This document shows, piece after piece, positions 1 through 9,064 of a stretch of DNA of 64,000 bases (position 1 is the stretch's first letter; each line of letters starts with the position of its first letter). The DNA lies in the NCBI RefSeq assembly GCF_020524355.2, contig NZ_CP129019.1, positions 2,108,001 to 2,172,000 on the forward strand, in the 5' to 3' direction. The notes under the pieces were generated by a model. It saw nothing but the letters and a program-made list of their open reading frames with translations. It did not search any database and had not been told where the DNA came from. The stretch is from Mesobacillus subterraneus (GTDB lineage: Bacteria > Bacillota > Bacilli > Bacillales > Cytobacillaceae). Both the position numbers and the translations under genes were made by a program.

Positions 1-279
1 AAATAAGCCCGATAAATTGGATCCAATTTTTTCATTGGAATGTAATCATCAGGGTCGCGTCCGCATAGTTCAAATAGTTCACGATATATTTCAGGCATCA
101 TAACGATGGTGGGCCCCAAATCAAATTTGTACCCCCCCATCCAGTTCAACCCGATTCATTTTGCCTCCAGGTGTTAAACCTTTTTCATATATTTCTACCA
201 GATAGCCCTCATGCTGGAGCCTTATGGCACTGGCAAGCCCTGCTACACCAGCCCCGACGACAATCACCTTCTTCTTCAT
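1..279 (-). pseudogene. crtN: 4,4'-diapophytoene desaturase CrtN, N-terminal part, frameshifted and cut by window edge
   Basis: FAD-dependent desaturase of C30 carotenoid synthesis. The start at 279 (MKKKVIVVGAG) follows a GAGGG ribosome binding site and opens with the GxGxxG Rossmann motif. Frame 1 stops near 121 just after a run of seven G (132-138 as C on the plus strand). With six G the reading continues as ELDGGYKFDLGPTIVMMPEI and on to position 1, closely resembling staphylococcal CrtN (FDMGPTIVMMP). The rest of the gene lies outside the window. It is the last visible gene of the crtP-aldH-crtN group. The extra G could be a sequencing error, a phase-variable tract or a true null mutation. 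Confidence 0.75.
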
Positions 280-417
280 GTGAATTCCCTCACTTCTAAA
301 AAGTATTCTGCTTGATCCCTTCACAAGTCCCAGATGAAATGACAGTCCTACACCCCGCCTGTAGAGAAACTGAAACGATCCTGAATGCTTATGTAAAAGG
401 CGTGTAGCATCATCCTA

Positions 418-1815
418 TTACAGCAGCCACCTTCTTAACTTTTTCAGTGCTTTCAAATTCTGGTCGGAATACGGCGGGAATTTACCTTGAAAACGCAGGT
501 AATGATACGTGTGATAATCTGTTTTTTCATAACTAAAAGCTAGGAAACCGGCTTTGCCGTGATAAGCACCGTATCCGCTTCTTCCAACTCCTCCAAAAGC
601 GATATGGGGACTCGCGGCATGATGGATCACTTGATTGACACTGATGGTTGGTGAACGCATATGTTCCTTGAACAGTTGAATGTGATTCTTGTATTTGCTG
701 AATATATAACCCGTAAGTGAATCGCGCTGAATTCCGCCACTGGATAATAACGTTTTCAAGTCTGTATAAGGAATGACAGGAAGAACCGGACCGAAGATTT
801 CTTCCTCGAGAATCGGACTTCCTGCTTTCATATCCGTTACAACGGTCGGGGCGATGAAGCGATCATTTGAATCATGCTCTCCTCCATGTCGGACAATTCC
901 CTCCCCGATAAAATCAACCATTTTTTGAAAATGTGCATGTGTACAGATTCTGCCAAAATCCCCGCTTGCCTGAGGCCGATCTCCGTAGAAAGCGGAAATA
1001 CAAGCAGAAATTTCAGTCAGGACTTCTTCATAAATAGATTGATGGACAAAAAGCGTATCCGGTGCAATACAGGTTTGCCCAGCATTAAGGAATTTACCCC
1101 AGACAATATCCCTAATGGCGGCTTTTGAAAAGCCTGTTTCATCCATAATACATGGATTCTTTCCGCCGAGTTCCAGGATCACCGGTGTGAGCTGTTTAGC
1201 AGCCTGCTCTGCCACAGCTTTCCCCGTCTTTCCGCTGCCTGTAAAAAAAATCAGGTCAAAAGGAGCTGATGTCAACAAGCTCGCGGTTTGTGCATCTCCC
1301 GTCACGACATGTAACTGTTCGGGAGGAAATGCTTGATTGATCAGTTCTTTTAAAAGTTCAGCACTTGCCGGTGCATGTTCAGATGGTTTGATCACGCAGC
1401 GGTTTCCGGCGGCCATTGCTCCAATGGCAGGCATCAAACTAAGCTGGACCGGATAATTCCACGAACCGATGATGAGTACACTCCCATATGGATGACGCAT
1501 CCTTTCGAGAGATTCCACATATCCCATTTTAAGGTGCCTCGACCTGACAGGCCGGTTCCATTTTGCTAAATGCCTGCTAACATAATCGATTTCATTCAAT
1601 AAAATGGCGATTTCAGATGAAAAGGATTCGAATGCCGGTTTTCCTAAATCTGAATGAAGAGCCTCAATCAAGGCCGCTTCGTTCTCCATGAGGATGGATT
1701 TCAGCTTCAATAGCTGTTTTTTAACCATATCAACTGAAGGCCTACCCGTGAACAACAGTTCTTCCCTCTGCCTTTCCGGTAATGTCTTCAGAAAATGAGG
1801 CTCATTGTCAGACAT
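418..1815 (-). CDS. aldH: 4,4'-diaponeurosporen-aldehyde dehydrogenase AldH-like
   Basis: NAD(P)-dependent aldehyde dehydrogenase of 465 residues. The general base is visible as E215 in ELGGKN and the catalytic cysteine as C249 in GQTC; the GSWNYP substrate/cofactor loop lies near 117-122. The short length and missing N-terminal extension fit the class 3-like ALDH family that includes AldH of staphyloxanthin synthesis, which oxidises the terminal aldehyde made by CrtP to the carboxylic acid. The start ATG overlaps the end of crtP by 8 bases, so the two are translationally coupled, and crtN follows downstream. The carotenoid role is inferred from this context, since the family alone would also fit a fatty aldehyde dehydrogenase. 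Confidence 0.85.
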   Translation of the reverse strand: MSDNEPHFLKTLPERQREELLFTGRPSVDMVKKQLLKLKSILMENEAALIEALHSDLGKPAFESFSSEIAILLNEIDYVSRHLAKWNRPVRSRHLKMGYVESLERMRHPYGSVLIIGSWNYPVQLSLMPAIGAMAAGNRCVIKPSEHAPASAELLKELINQAFPPEQLHVVTGDAQTASLLTSAPFDLIFFTGSGKTGKAVAEQAAKQLTPVILELGGKNPCIMDETGFSKAAIRDIVWGKFLNAGQTCIAPDTLFVHQSIYEEVLTEISACISAFYGDRPQASGDFGRICTHAHFQKMVDFIGEGIVRHGGEHDSNDRFIAPTVVTDMKAGSPILEEEIFGPVLPVIPYTDLKTLLSSGGIQRDSLTGYIFSKYKNHIQLFKEHMRSPTISVNQVIHHAASPHIAFGGVGRSGYGAYHGKAGFLAFSYEKTDYHTYHYLRFQGKFPPYSDQNLKALKKLRRWLL

Positions 1816-3305
1816 GGGTTGTATCCCTCTGAACTATTTTCTCGCTAACAAGCTGGCCGCTTAAGGTAACCATTGGCATTCCGCCGCCGGGGTTTACGGT
1901 TCCACCGACAAAATAGAGATTGTCATAGCGTTCACTTTTTTTTCGGATGCTTGAACCCTTTATTTTTTTTGCGGTCTGACACCGTTCCATAAATGGCACC
2001 TCGGTCAGAGCCGTACATCATTCTGATATCCTCCGGTGTCCATAAATCCTTTGTAACGATATTTTCCCGCAAGTCGTGTAATCCCATCTTTTCTAATTTG
2101 ATCAGGACGCGCTCAGCGAATTGTTCATAGTCCTGCTGCGTGAATGGTTTCTGATCCCGAATATAAGGAATATGCGGCAGTACTTTTATATTTTCATGTC
2201 CTTCAGGAGCCTGAGTCGGATCTGTTTTATTGACGTTGACCAAATAAATGACAGGATCTTCCGGCAGCTCATGACGATGGAAGATCGATTTCATTTGTTC
2301 CTTCATATTTTCTGCGAAAAAGAAATTATGATGGCGCAGCTGTGGATAGCTCTTTTTCACGCCTAAATGCATGACAAGGCCGGAGCTGGCCGGTTCAAAT
2401 TTCTTCTTTAATTTATTCACAAAAGAGCTGTCTTCCTCCAGTAATCGTTCGTACACCGGTATGACTTCCATATTGGAAACATAATAATCTGCTGATACTT
2501 TTGTACCGTCCTCCAAAATGGCTCCCGTGATTTCGCCGTTCTGTTTTTCAAGCCTGACAATCTTCGTGCCCATGTGGAATTGAACACCGACTTCATTAGC
2601 AAGCCTAACTAGGCCGTCCGCAAGTTTATTCAAACCGCCGGGTACATACCATACACCTTGGTCATGCTGCATATAGATCATCATGTTCAAGACAGCCGGT
2701 GCATCATAAGGGGACGAACCGACGTATTTGATAAAATATGAAAGCATATCGCGGAACTGATCATTACTAATCCGTTTATCAATCGCTCCGTGAACTGTAG
2801 AAAATAGATCAAAGTTCTTTATAGCAGAGAATAAGCCCGTATGTTTCATGACTTCTCTCGTCTTATCAACGCCATGTTTAAAATAGGTTTTATCCGTCAT
2901 ATCATAAAGTCTTTTTGAATAGTGAAGAAGATCCTGGTATTCAGCCATATCCTTTTCACTCAGAGATGAGTTCTTTTCTTGCATTTCCTTCAAATCTTCA
3001 TACAAGTCTATGATATTTCCATCAGGGAAAAAAGAGCGCCATTGATGGTCCAGCTTTTCAATCTGCACGTAGTTCTTCATCGATTTCCCACTGGCTGAAA
3101 ACAATTTTTCAAAAATCTGGGGCATCGTAAGGATGGATGGACCTAAATCAAAACCGAAGCCATCCTGTTCTAGGCGGTTTAGCTTTCCACCAATATGCTC
3201 ATTTTTTTCATATAAAGAGACATCGTATCCGGCCTGAGCAAGGGAAATCGCAGCAGACAGTCCACCGAGTCCGCCTCCAATAACTAGTACGTTTTTATTC
3301 TTCAA
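1808..3305 (-). pseudogene. crtP: 4,4'-diaponeurosporene oxygenase CrtP, frameshifted near its 3' end
   Basis: Desaturase-fold oxygenase that oxidises a terminal methyl of 4,4'-diaponeurosporene to the aldehyde. The N-terminus has the dinucleotide motif GGGLGGLSAA. The sequence follows S. aureus CrtP almost throughout (FGFDLGPSILTMP, HQWRSFFPDG, FIKYVGSS, EPASSG, NKTDPTQAP). The first frame ends at 1932 after KHPKKK. A run of eight A (1936-1943 as T) separates it from the next frame, which continues [19 protein letters not shown] to 1808. With seven A the protein would be 498 residues, the normal length. TTG is the likely start after AAGGAGAT. It overlaps aldH. The break is either a sequencing indel or a recent lesion. 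Confidence 0.85.
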
Positions 3306-3410
3306 CTGTTATTACATCTCCTTCTCCTAAATCAAACTGCCGTTCACAGCAATATTGATTTGGATCTTTTTTTTGTAAAATAGTACCGTTCAGTTAGCCA
3401 CTTTCCCCGT

Positions 3411-4337
3411 CTAAAAACTTGAGTGTTCAGGCATATCGGAGGAAGTTCTTCCATTTCCATAGGATTCGGCCGTTGCCCTGATTTTCGATGCGACAAGCTT
3501 CCAAGCCTCTTCTGCTTTATCTTTAGGTCCTAGATGGGTAAAACCATGCTTACAATCGATAAATATCTCTTCCTGAACGTTTACCCCTGATGCTTTTAAT
3601 TTCTCAGAATAGCTTTCAGCTTCCGGCCTGAATGCATCGTACTCCGCGATGAGAATAAGGGCAGAAGCCAAGCGGTCATTGACCACAGCACGAACTGGGG
3701 AAGCGAGCGGATGCTCTGCTTGTCCTTTATCCGGTATGTAGCACATGTTCAAAAAATGGGCGACTTGTGGATATCGGGCACGCCACTTATCGGGTTCCGG
3801 TTTTTCAGCAAACGGGGTGGCAAAATCCAGCATCGGGCAGGACAGGACTTGAAGCAACGGCTGGGTTTCCCCTTTCTCTTCTAAGTAGAGACAGAGAGCT
3901 GCTGCTATATTTGCTCCTGAACTTTGTCCGCCAACCATCATTTTTTCCGGATCAATATTCAACTCATGGGCTGTTCTATTGATCCACTGAAGAATTTCAT
4001 AACCCTGTTCAATCGGTTTTGGAAAAGGGTACTCTGGTGCTTTCGCATAATCGACATTCACAATGACACATTCTGCCTGATTGACCAGGAACCGGCAATA
4101 AGGATCATCCATCTCCTTTTCATGCATGATGAACGCTCCGCCATGAAAATTAATATAGACAGGTAACTTTCTATGTCTTGCTTTCAAGGGATAGTACAAG
4201 GAAACTTTAGTAGATTTTACAGATGTCTCAACTTCCACATCTTTTTTCATTTCCACTTGCTGAAAGGGAATCATAGGTGATTTTTTTGCTTGATTAGGCA
4301 GGAGACGAAGTAATTTTGCAACCATAACAGTGAACAT
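3411..4337 (-). CDS. alpha/beta hydrolase, hormone-sensitive-lipase family
   Basis: Cytoplasmic esterase/lipase of 308 residues. The HSL-family oxyanion motif HGGAF and the nucleophile elbow GQSSG are present, followed by an acidic residue in AEYDAFRPE and a histidine in CKHGFTHLG, which complete a Ser-Asp-His triad. The ATG at 4337 has GTGAGG eight bases upstream. It lies 105 bases upstream of crtP on the same strand, so it probably leads the crtP-aldH-crtN operon. It may act on carotenoid esters or another acyl ester, but nothing in the sequence fixes the substrate. Confidence 0.8.
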   Translation of the reverse strand: MFTVMVAKLLRLLPNQAKKSPMIPFQQVEMKKDVEVETSVKSTKVSLYYPLKARHRKLPVYINFHGGAFIMHEKEMDDPYCRFLVNQAECVIVNVDYAKAPEYPFPKPIEQGYEILQWINRTAHELNIDPEKMMVGGQSSGANIAAALCLYLEEKGETQPLLQVLSCPMLDFATPFAEKPEPDKWRARYPQVAHFLNMCYIPDKGQAEHPLASPVRAVVNDRLASALILIAEYDAFRPEAESYSEKLKASGVNVQEEIFIDCKHGFTHLGPKDKAEEAWKLVASKIRATAESYGNGRTSSDMPEHSSF

Positions 4338-4485
4338 ACGTGAAACCTCACTTTTTTACCATTTTAACTTTAATGAAACACATTTATACTCCATCCATCA
4401 CTGCTTTTACCCAGGAAGCAAAAATGATCATGGCAGCACTCCTTCCATTTTTTTGATAGATTATATGAATTATCATCCCAAAAAT

Positions 4486-5415
4486 TCATCTTAGTTCTAA
4501 CATATCATTCAAAGAACGGGAAAGTGTAATGAACTCTAGCTTTATCTCAATGTTTGACATATATTCCACTGCCCCAGGTCCTCCTAGGTAAAATTTAGTT
4601 TTCTTGCAGGTTCCTGCAAATTGGTCTAATTTGAGCAGGGCATTAAGATCCTGTTCGAATGGGGTTGTGGTAGTTGCTGATAGAATGACACGATCTGGAA
4701 GGAGCTTTTGGACGGTGTTTTCAATTGAGCCACGGGCTGGCGATGCTCCGATTAACACTGTGTTCCATCCCTTTATCATAGCCTTCAAAAGAATGAGCAT
4801 GACCGGAATTTCATGCTTTTCGTGCGGGAGACATGCCCCTATTAGTGTTGGTGCTTCTTTTCGAACAATAAAATTCCTGCGAAGCTCAATCAGAAAATCT
4901 CTCAACGCCATACTCGCTTTGGCTTCCTGATACTCCTCCCATTCTCCTGATTCCCATCGGTTTCCGATCTCAAGTAAAAAAGGAAGGGCGACGGAATGGA
5001 TAAAATTCTCTAGTCCTTTCTCATGATAAGCCTGCTGAAATATATAGTTCATGCCAGCTTCGTGACAACTTGTGCCTTCCTTTAATAGTTCAAGGACATA
5101 TTCATTGATGTTTTGAGATGGAGACGTCGTTTGTCCATATGGAGTTTCCGGTGTTGATTCCGGTTCTGATTCCGGCTCCGGTTCAATCTTCTCAATGAAA
5201 AAGGCAGCCTGCTTCACCGAGTACCCCTGGTCGATTAAACCTTTTACTGAAAGAATTTTGTTTACATCAGCTTCTGTATAGACTCTGTATCCATTGTCAA
5301 GTCGTTTGGGATTGACAATTTGATACCGTTCCTCCCATTTTCGGATGACGAGCTTGGACAAACCTGTTATTTCAGAAACTTGCTGAATGAAATACATAGG
5401 TTTTTCTATCTTCAT
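4486..5415 (-). CDS. MerR-family regulator with cobalamin-binding-type C-terminal domain (CarH/LitR-like)
   Basis: Transcription regulator of 309 residues. Residues 8-75 form a MerR winged helix (SEITGLSKLVIRKWEERY...YRVYTEADV). A Glu/Pro/Ser-rich linker follows (about 78-100), then a helical bundle and a Rossmann-like B12-binding fold (about 185-309). Compared with T. thermophilus CarH, the W of Wx9EH is kept (W154) and so is the Glu ten residues on (E164), and the lower-ligand His appears to be kept in EKHEIP (H201). The upper-ligand His next to the Trp is Glu (E155) and the His after E164 is Ala (A165). CarH/LitR proteins repress crt operons in the dark. This one sits just downstream of fni and crtM. 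Start chosen at 5415 for spacing to AAAGG. Confidence 0.85.
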   Translation of the reverse strand: MKIEKPMYFIQQVSEITGLSKLVIRKWEERYQIVNPKRLDNGYRVYTEADVNKILSVKGLIDQGYSVKQAAFFIEKIEPEPESEPESTPETPYGQTTSPSQNINEYVLELLKEGTSCHEAGMNYIFQQAYHEKGLENFIHSVALPFLLEIGNRWESGEWEEYQEAKASMALRDFLIELRRNFIVRKEAPTLIGACLPHEKHEIPVMLILLKAMIKGWNTVLIGASPARGSIENTVQKLLPDRVILSATTTTPFEQDLNALLKLDQFAGTCKKTKFYLGGPGAVEYMSNIEIKLEFITLSRSLNDMLELR

Positions 5416-5543
5416 GGTTAACATACCTTTCTTTAGAGCATAGGAAAGGATCTATTACTTGTATAAACCATCCCTTTCGTTGCACAGGACATCTCACTTC
5501 TGCGATACACACCATCAAACTTCTCGAAAGATGTCTTTTAAAA

Positions 5544-6584
5544 CTAGTAGCCCACCCGCTTAATGGATGAAGTGTTCTTCAAATCGTTTAAGCTAGCAGC
5601 TCCAATGCTAAACATCGCAGCCTTTAATTCGTACTCTGTTTGAGTAAAACGGTCGATTAACGCCTTTTCCGAGGTTACGGCTTCTGCAAGAATCGATCGA
5701 CCAAAGCCAGCAAGATCGGCACCTAGCGCAATAGCCTTTGCTGCCTCTACCCCATTGTTCAGCCCGCCGCTAGCAATGAGCGTTCCGGTTCCTTCATTTT
5801 GTTTTATATCAAGAAGACACTCCGACGTTGGAATGCCTAAGCCGCTAATCGCTTCAGCTACTGCTCGTTTTAATGGATCAGTGGAGCGGAATTTTTCGAC
5901 TTGACTCCAGTTCGTTCCTCCTGCACCAGCCACATCAATAAAGGAAATACCGACATCAAATAAACTTTGAGCCAATTGACTATTAATTCCCCAGCCTACC
6001 TCTTTCACACCGATCGGAAGGGGGAATGATTTACATAGCTCTTCAATTTTTTGAAATAACCCACGGAAGTTTGCATTTCCTTCAGGCTGAATTAATTCCT
6101 GCAGGCTGTTTAAATGAAGAACTAAGGCATCAGCTTCCACTAGATCTACTATTTTTTTGCATTCCTCAACACCGAAGCCATAATTAAGCTGCACAGCCCC
6201 CACATTCGCAATAATCGGAATACTTGGTGCGTACTTTCTTACTTGAAAAGTATAGGCTCTTTCTGGATCCTCGACTGCAGCTCTTCCTGATCCTACGCCA
6301 AATGACCACCCTTTTTCTTCTGCTGCGATGGCGAGGTTTTGGTTAATGGTCATCGCCTTTTCGGTTCCTCCGGTCATCGAGCTAATCAGAAATGGAGTAG
6401 CCACTTTCTTTTCAAGAAAAGAGGTATCCACGTTAATTTCTGAAAAATCGACCTCAGGAAGAGCTTGGTGGATAAAGGAAAATTTCTCGAAACCAGTTGT
6501 CATTCCACTGCCTCTCACATCGTCATTAAGGCAAATTTGAATATGATCTGCTTTTCTCTTGTTCACATCATTACGTTGATTCAA
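5544..6584 (-). CDS. fni: type 2 isopentenyl-diphosphate delta-isomerase
   Basis: FMN- and NADPH-dependent enzyme interconverting IPP and DMAPP, the building blocks for farnesyl diphosphate and hence the C30 carotenoid. It has 346 residues, the usual length, as a TIM-barrel protein. Family motifs are visible: RKADHI near the N-terminus, TPFLISSMTGG, FGVGSGRAA, NVGAVQLNYG, HLNSLQELIQPEGNANF, GVKEVGWG, DVAGAGGTNW, IASGGLNNG and LGADLAGFGR. It lies between crtM and the MerR/B12 regulator on the same strand, with a 175-base gap upstream that may hold its own promoter, so it is probably part of, or co-regulated with, the carotenoid locus. Confidence 0.95.
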   Translation of the reverse strand: MNQRNDVNKRKADHIQICLNDDVRGSGMTTGFEKFSFIHQALPEVDFSEINVDTSFLEKKVATPFLISSMTGGTEKAMTINQNLAIAAEEKGWSFGVGSGRAAVEDPERAYTFQVRKYAPSIPIIANVGAVQLNYGFGVEECKKIVDLVEADALVLHLNSLQELIQPEGNANFRGLFQKIEELCKSFPLPIGVKEVGWGINSQLAQSLFDVGISFIDVAGAGGTNWSQVEKFRSTDPLKRAVAEAISGLGIPTSECLLDIKQNEGTGTLIASGGLNNGVEAAKAIALGADLAGFGRSILAEAVTSEKALIDRFTQTEYELKAAMFSIGAASLNDLKNTSSIKRVGY

Positions 6585-6758
6585 TGATCTCCCTCCTTCT
6601 CATAAAAATTGAATATGGCATTTGTACGAGCTGACCTAATAGGGACACAATGATGATTCCCCGCCTGGATGAGTAGAACTGCCTGAAACCATAGGGCCGT
6701 CTAAATGCAGGTGGCACCTTGTATAAGAGCATCATTCCTAGTCCAAGATGTTCAATAA

Positions 6759-7622
6759 TTAAGCTTCAATCGATTGGTCAACATCCTCTAAAGTACTTTT
6801 CAAAGTCGTTAAATAGATTGCTTTTTTCTTTTTATCACTCACGACGGCTCGTTTTGTATAAACTTGATATTCATTATTTTTGACCGCTTCCATAATGGCG
6901 GCATAATAGTTGGATGCCAGCTTAACTGAAAACGCACTATTAGTTGGGTAGGATTCTATGTCTGCCAATCCTTTGTCAAACCAATCCCACGCAAGGTCCA
7001 TCAGGCCATTGATCATTTTCTTAAACCTAAAATCGACCGTCATCTCTTCAAAGTCAGTATGGGTGTATTGATAGTGAGCCATCCATTCTTCCGGAATATA
7101 TCGGCGTCCTCTGTTTAAATCCTCTCCTACATCCCTAATGATGTTGACAATCTGCATGGCTTTCCCGAGCTCAATTCCAGCCTTCTGTACATCCGGGGTA
7201 GGCGAATCATGAAGTACGGGCAGAAGCATTTCGCCAACAGAACCGGCTACTTTTTCACAGTATACTTCCAGCTGATCCATTGATTGATAATGTGTTAACG
7301 ATAAGTCCATTCGTTGACCTGATATTTGCTTCAAGAATGGCTCTTTATCAATAGGGAAGTTGTCAAACAGCCACCTTAGAGAAGGCCAAATAAAATGTCC
7401 CTCTGCTTCTTCAAGATGCTGGAATCGATCTTCTAGTTCTTCGAGTGTAAAAGGTGAATTTTCAGGTTCATCAACTGAGTCATCTATTAGTCTGCAAAAG
7501 GCGTAAATGACAAAAACGGCTTCTTTTCTTGGGGAAGGCAGAAAACGAAAAGCCTCATAAAAACTAGCAGAGCCTTTCTTCATCATTTTTTCACACTCTA
7601 GTATCAGGTTAGAATGGATCAT
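6759..7622 (-). CDS. crtM: squalene/phytoene synthase family, 4,4'-diapophytoene synthase CrtM
   Basis: Head-to-head prenyl synthase of 287 residues, condensing two farnesyl diphosphates (C30) or possibly two geranylgeranyl diphosphates (C40). The two Asp-rich metal-binding motifs are intact: DDSVD (47-51) and DVGED (164-168, followed by LNRGR). Its ATG overlaps the stop of the upstream desaturase (ATGA), giving tight translational coupling. C30 specificity is inferred from the crtP, aldH and crtN homologues next door and is not shown by the sequence. It is the first committed enzyme of the pathway. Confidence 0.92.
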   Translation of the reverse strand: MIHSNLILECEKMMKKGSASFYEAFRFLPSPRKEAVFVIYAFCRLIDDSVDEPENSPFTLEELEDRFQHLEEAEGHFIWPSLRWLFDNFPIDKEPFLKQISGQRMDLSLTHYQSMDQLEVYCEKVAGSVGEMLLPVLHDSPTPDVQKAGIELGKAMQIVNIIRDVGEDLNRGRRYIPEEWMAHYQYTHTDFEEMTVDFRFKKMINGLMDLAWDWFDKGLADIESYPTNSAFSVKLASNYYAAIMEAVKNNEYQVYTKRAVVSDKKKKAIYLTTLKSTLEDVDQSIEA

Positions 7623-9064
7623 GTTACCAGCTCCTTTTTAATTAATTCGCTTAAAATACGTGCTCCTTGCAGCACAATTGGAACCCCGCCTCCTGGGTGA
7701 ACAGAGGCTCCCACACTATACAGTCGTTCAATGTTGTATGGAGATACTTGGGGTCTGAATCCACCTGACTGAAATAGAGTCGGCGCAATTCCAAAGCTTC
7801 CGCCTTGAAATAGACCATCGTTTATCGCATCCTTTGGCGTACGGATCTCCATCCACCTGATTGATTCTCTTAACCCGTCGAGATGTTTCTTTTCCGCCTT
7901 TGCCAATACCTTTTCAACAAGAGCAGGTGCTTCTGTTTCCCAATCAATGTCATCGCCAGAGGGTACCGGAATGAGCATGTAAAGGACACTTTCTCCTGGA
8001 GGTGCTGCCTTGTCATCTAAGGCTACAGGATTAAAGATATAAAAGGAAGGATCATCAGGCAGCTGTTTTGTTTTAAATACTTGATTCATATTCTTTTCAA
8101 AGTGCTCAGGCAAGTAAAATTGATGAGCTTTCATCGCCTGAAACCGTTTCTCCACTCCTAGATAAACGAGAACACAACCTGATGAAGGCTTATAGCTTTT
8201 CTTCCGTTCACGCGTATTGATCATTGGATACAAGTTGGGGAAATCACCATTGAAAACGACTGCGTCAAATCGGTAATCCTCATTGTTCGCAACAAGCCCT
8301 TTACACACATTCTGTTCAATTTCAAGGGTTTCAACCTTTGCTTCGACATGAATCTTGATGCCCATTCGTTGACAAGCTCTCTCTAACACGGGTATTAGAC
8401 TGTAATAACCGCCCTTTAAATACCAGATTCCAAAAGCATGCTCACTATAGGAGACTAACCCGTAAAGTCCTGGTACCTCTAACGGAGAACCGCCAATGTA
8501 TAGAGATTGTAAGGAATATGCGTCTTGAAGCTTTGAATGTGAAAAGTAGGAAGCATTGAAGCTTTTCAAATCTTTATAAGCCTTTGAATCGACTAATAGC
8601 TTCATATTCTCAAAGGTAAGAAAATCTCGTTTTCTTTTAAAGGACCTGCTTAGAAAGGCTTTCATTCCTAGTCGATAGACACGAGACATGTCAGAGAGAT
8701 AACGAAGGAATTGATCAGACTCCCCTGGGAACAGTCGCTCTATTTCGACCAGCTGGGTAGGCAGATCCCTATACTTGGTATAAGTCGTTCCGTCATTAAA
8801 ATGAATATCGTAAAGGGGGTCACACGGAATGAGCTCCAATTCTTCTTCTGGTATCCCAGCCTCCTGAAGGATTTCCTTCAATAAATTTGGCAAAAGGACA
8901 ATGGTTGGCCCTTGATCGATGCGATACCTTTCATTTCCTTGAGACGTTAGTCTACCTCCTAAGTTAGCTTCCTTTTCAAAGATGGTGACAGAGTTTCCTT
9001 GTTTAGCAAGCAAAAGTGCCGTTACAAGTCCACCCACTCCTGCTCCTACAATTCCTATTTCCAT
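7619..9064 (-). CDS. CrtN/CrtI-type carotenoid desaturase
   Basis: FAD-dependent carotenoid desaturase/isomerase family member of 481 residues. The N-terminal dinucleotide motif (GAGVGGLVTA) and the C-terminal FAD-contact motif (SVGASVHPGGGVPIV) frame a full-length protein. It overlaps the upstream desaturase by 10 bases and crtM by 4. It is clearly paralogous to, but distinct from, the CrtN and CrtP copies at 1-3305, so the strain has at least four such enzymes. Desaturation of diapophytoene or terminal oxidation are both possible, and motif reading cannot decide which. Confidence 0.9.
   Translation of the reverse strand: MEIGIVGAGVGGLVTALLLAKQGNSVTIFEKEANLGGRLTSQGNERYRIDQGPTIVLLPNLLKEILQEAGIPEEELELIPCDPLYDIHFNDGTTYTKYRDLPTQLVEIERLFPGESDQFLRYLSDMSRVYRLGMKAFLSRSFKRKRDFLTFENMKLLVDSKAYKDLKSFNASYFSHSKLQDAYSLQSLYIGGSPLEVPGLYGLVSYSEHAFGIWYLKGGYYSLIPVLERACQRMGIKIHVEAKVETLEIEQNVCKGLVANNEDYRFDAVVFNGDFPNLYPMINTRERKKSYKPSSGCVLVYLGVEKRFQAMKAHQFYLPEHFEKNMNQVFKTKQLPDDPSFYIFNPVALDDKAAPPGESVLYMLIPVPSGDDIDWETEAPALVEKVLAKAEKKHLDGLRESIRWMEIRTPKDAINDGLFQGGSFGIAPTLFQSGGFRPQVSPYNIERLYSVGASVHPGGGVPIVLQGARILSELIKKELVT

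Noticed and set aside
5450..5480. Additional CarH-type site upstream of the MerR/B12 gene (TTGTATAAA)
   Set aside because: Only one partial half-copy, no second repeat at 11-bp spacing; not above chance in AT-rich DNA.
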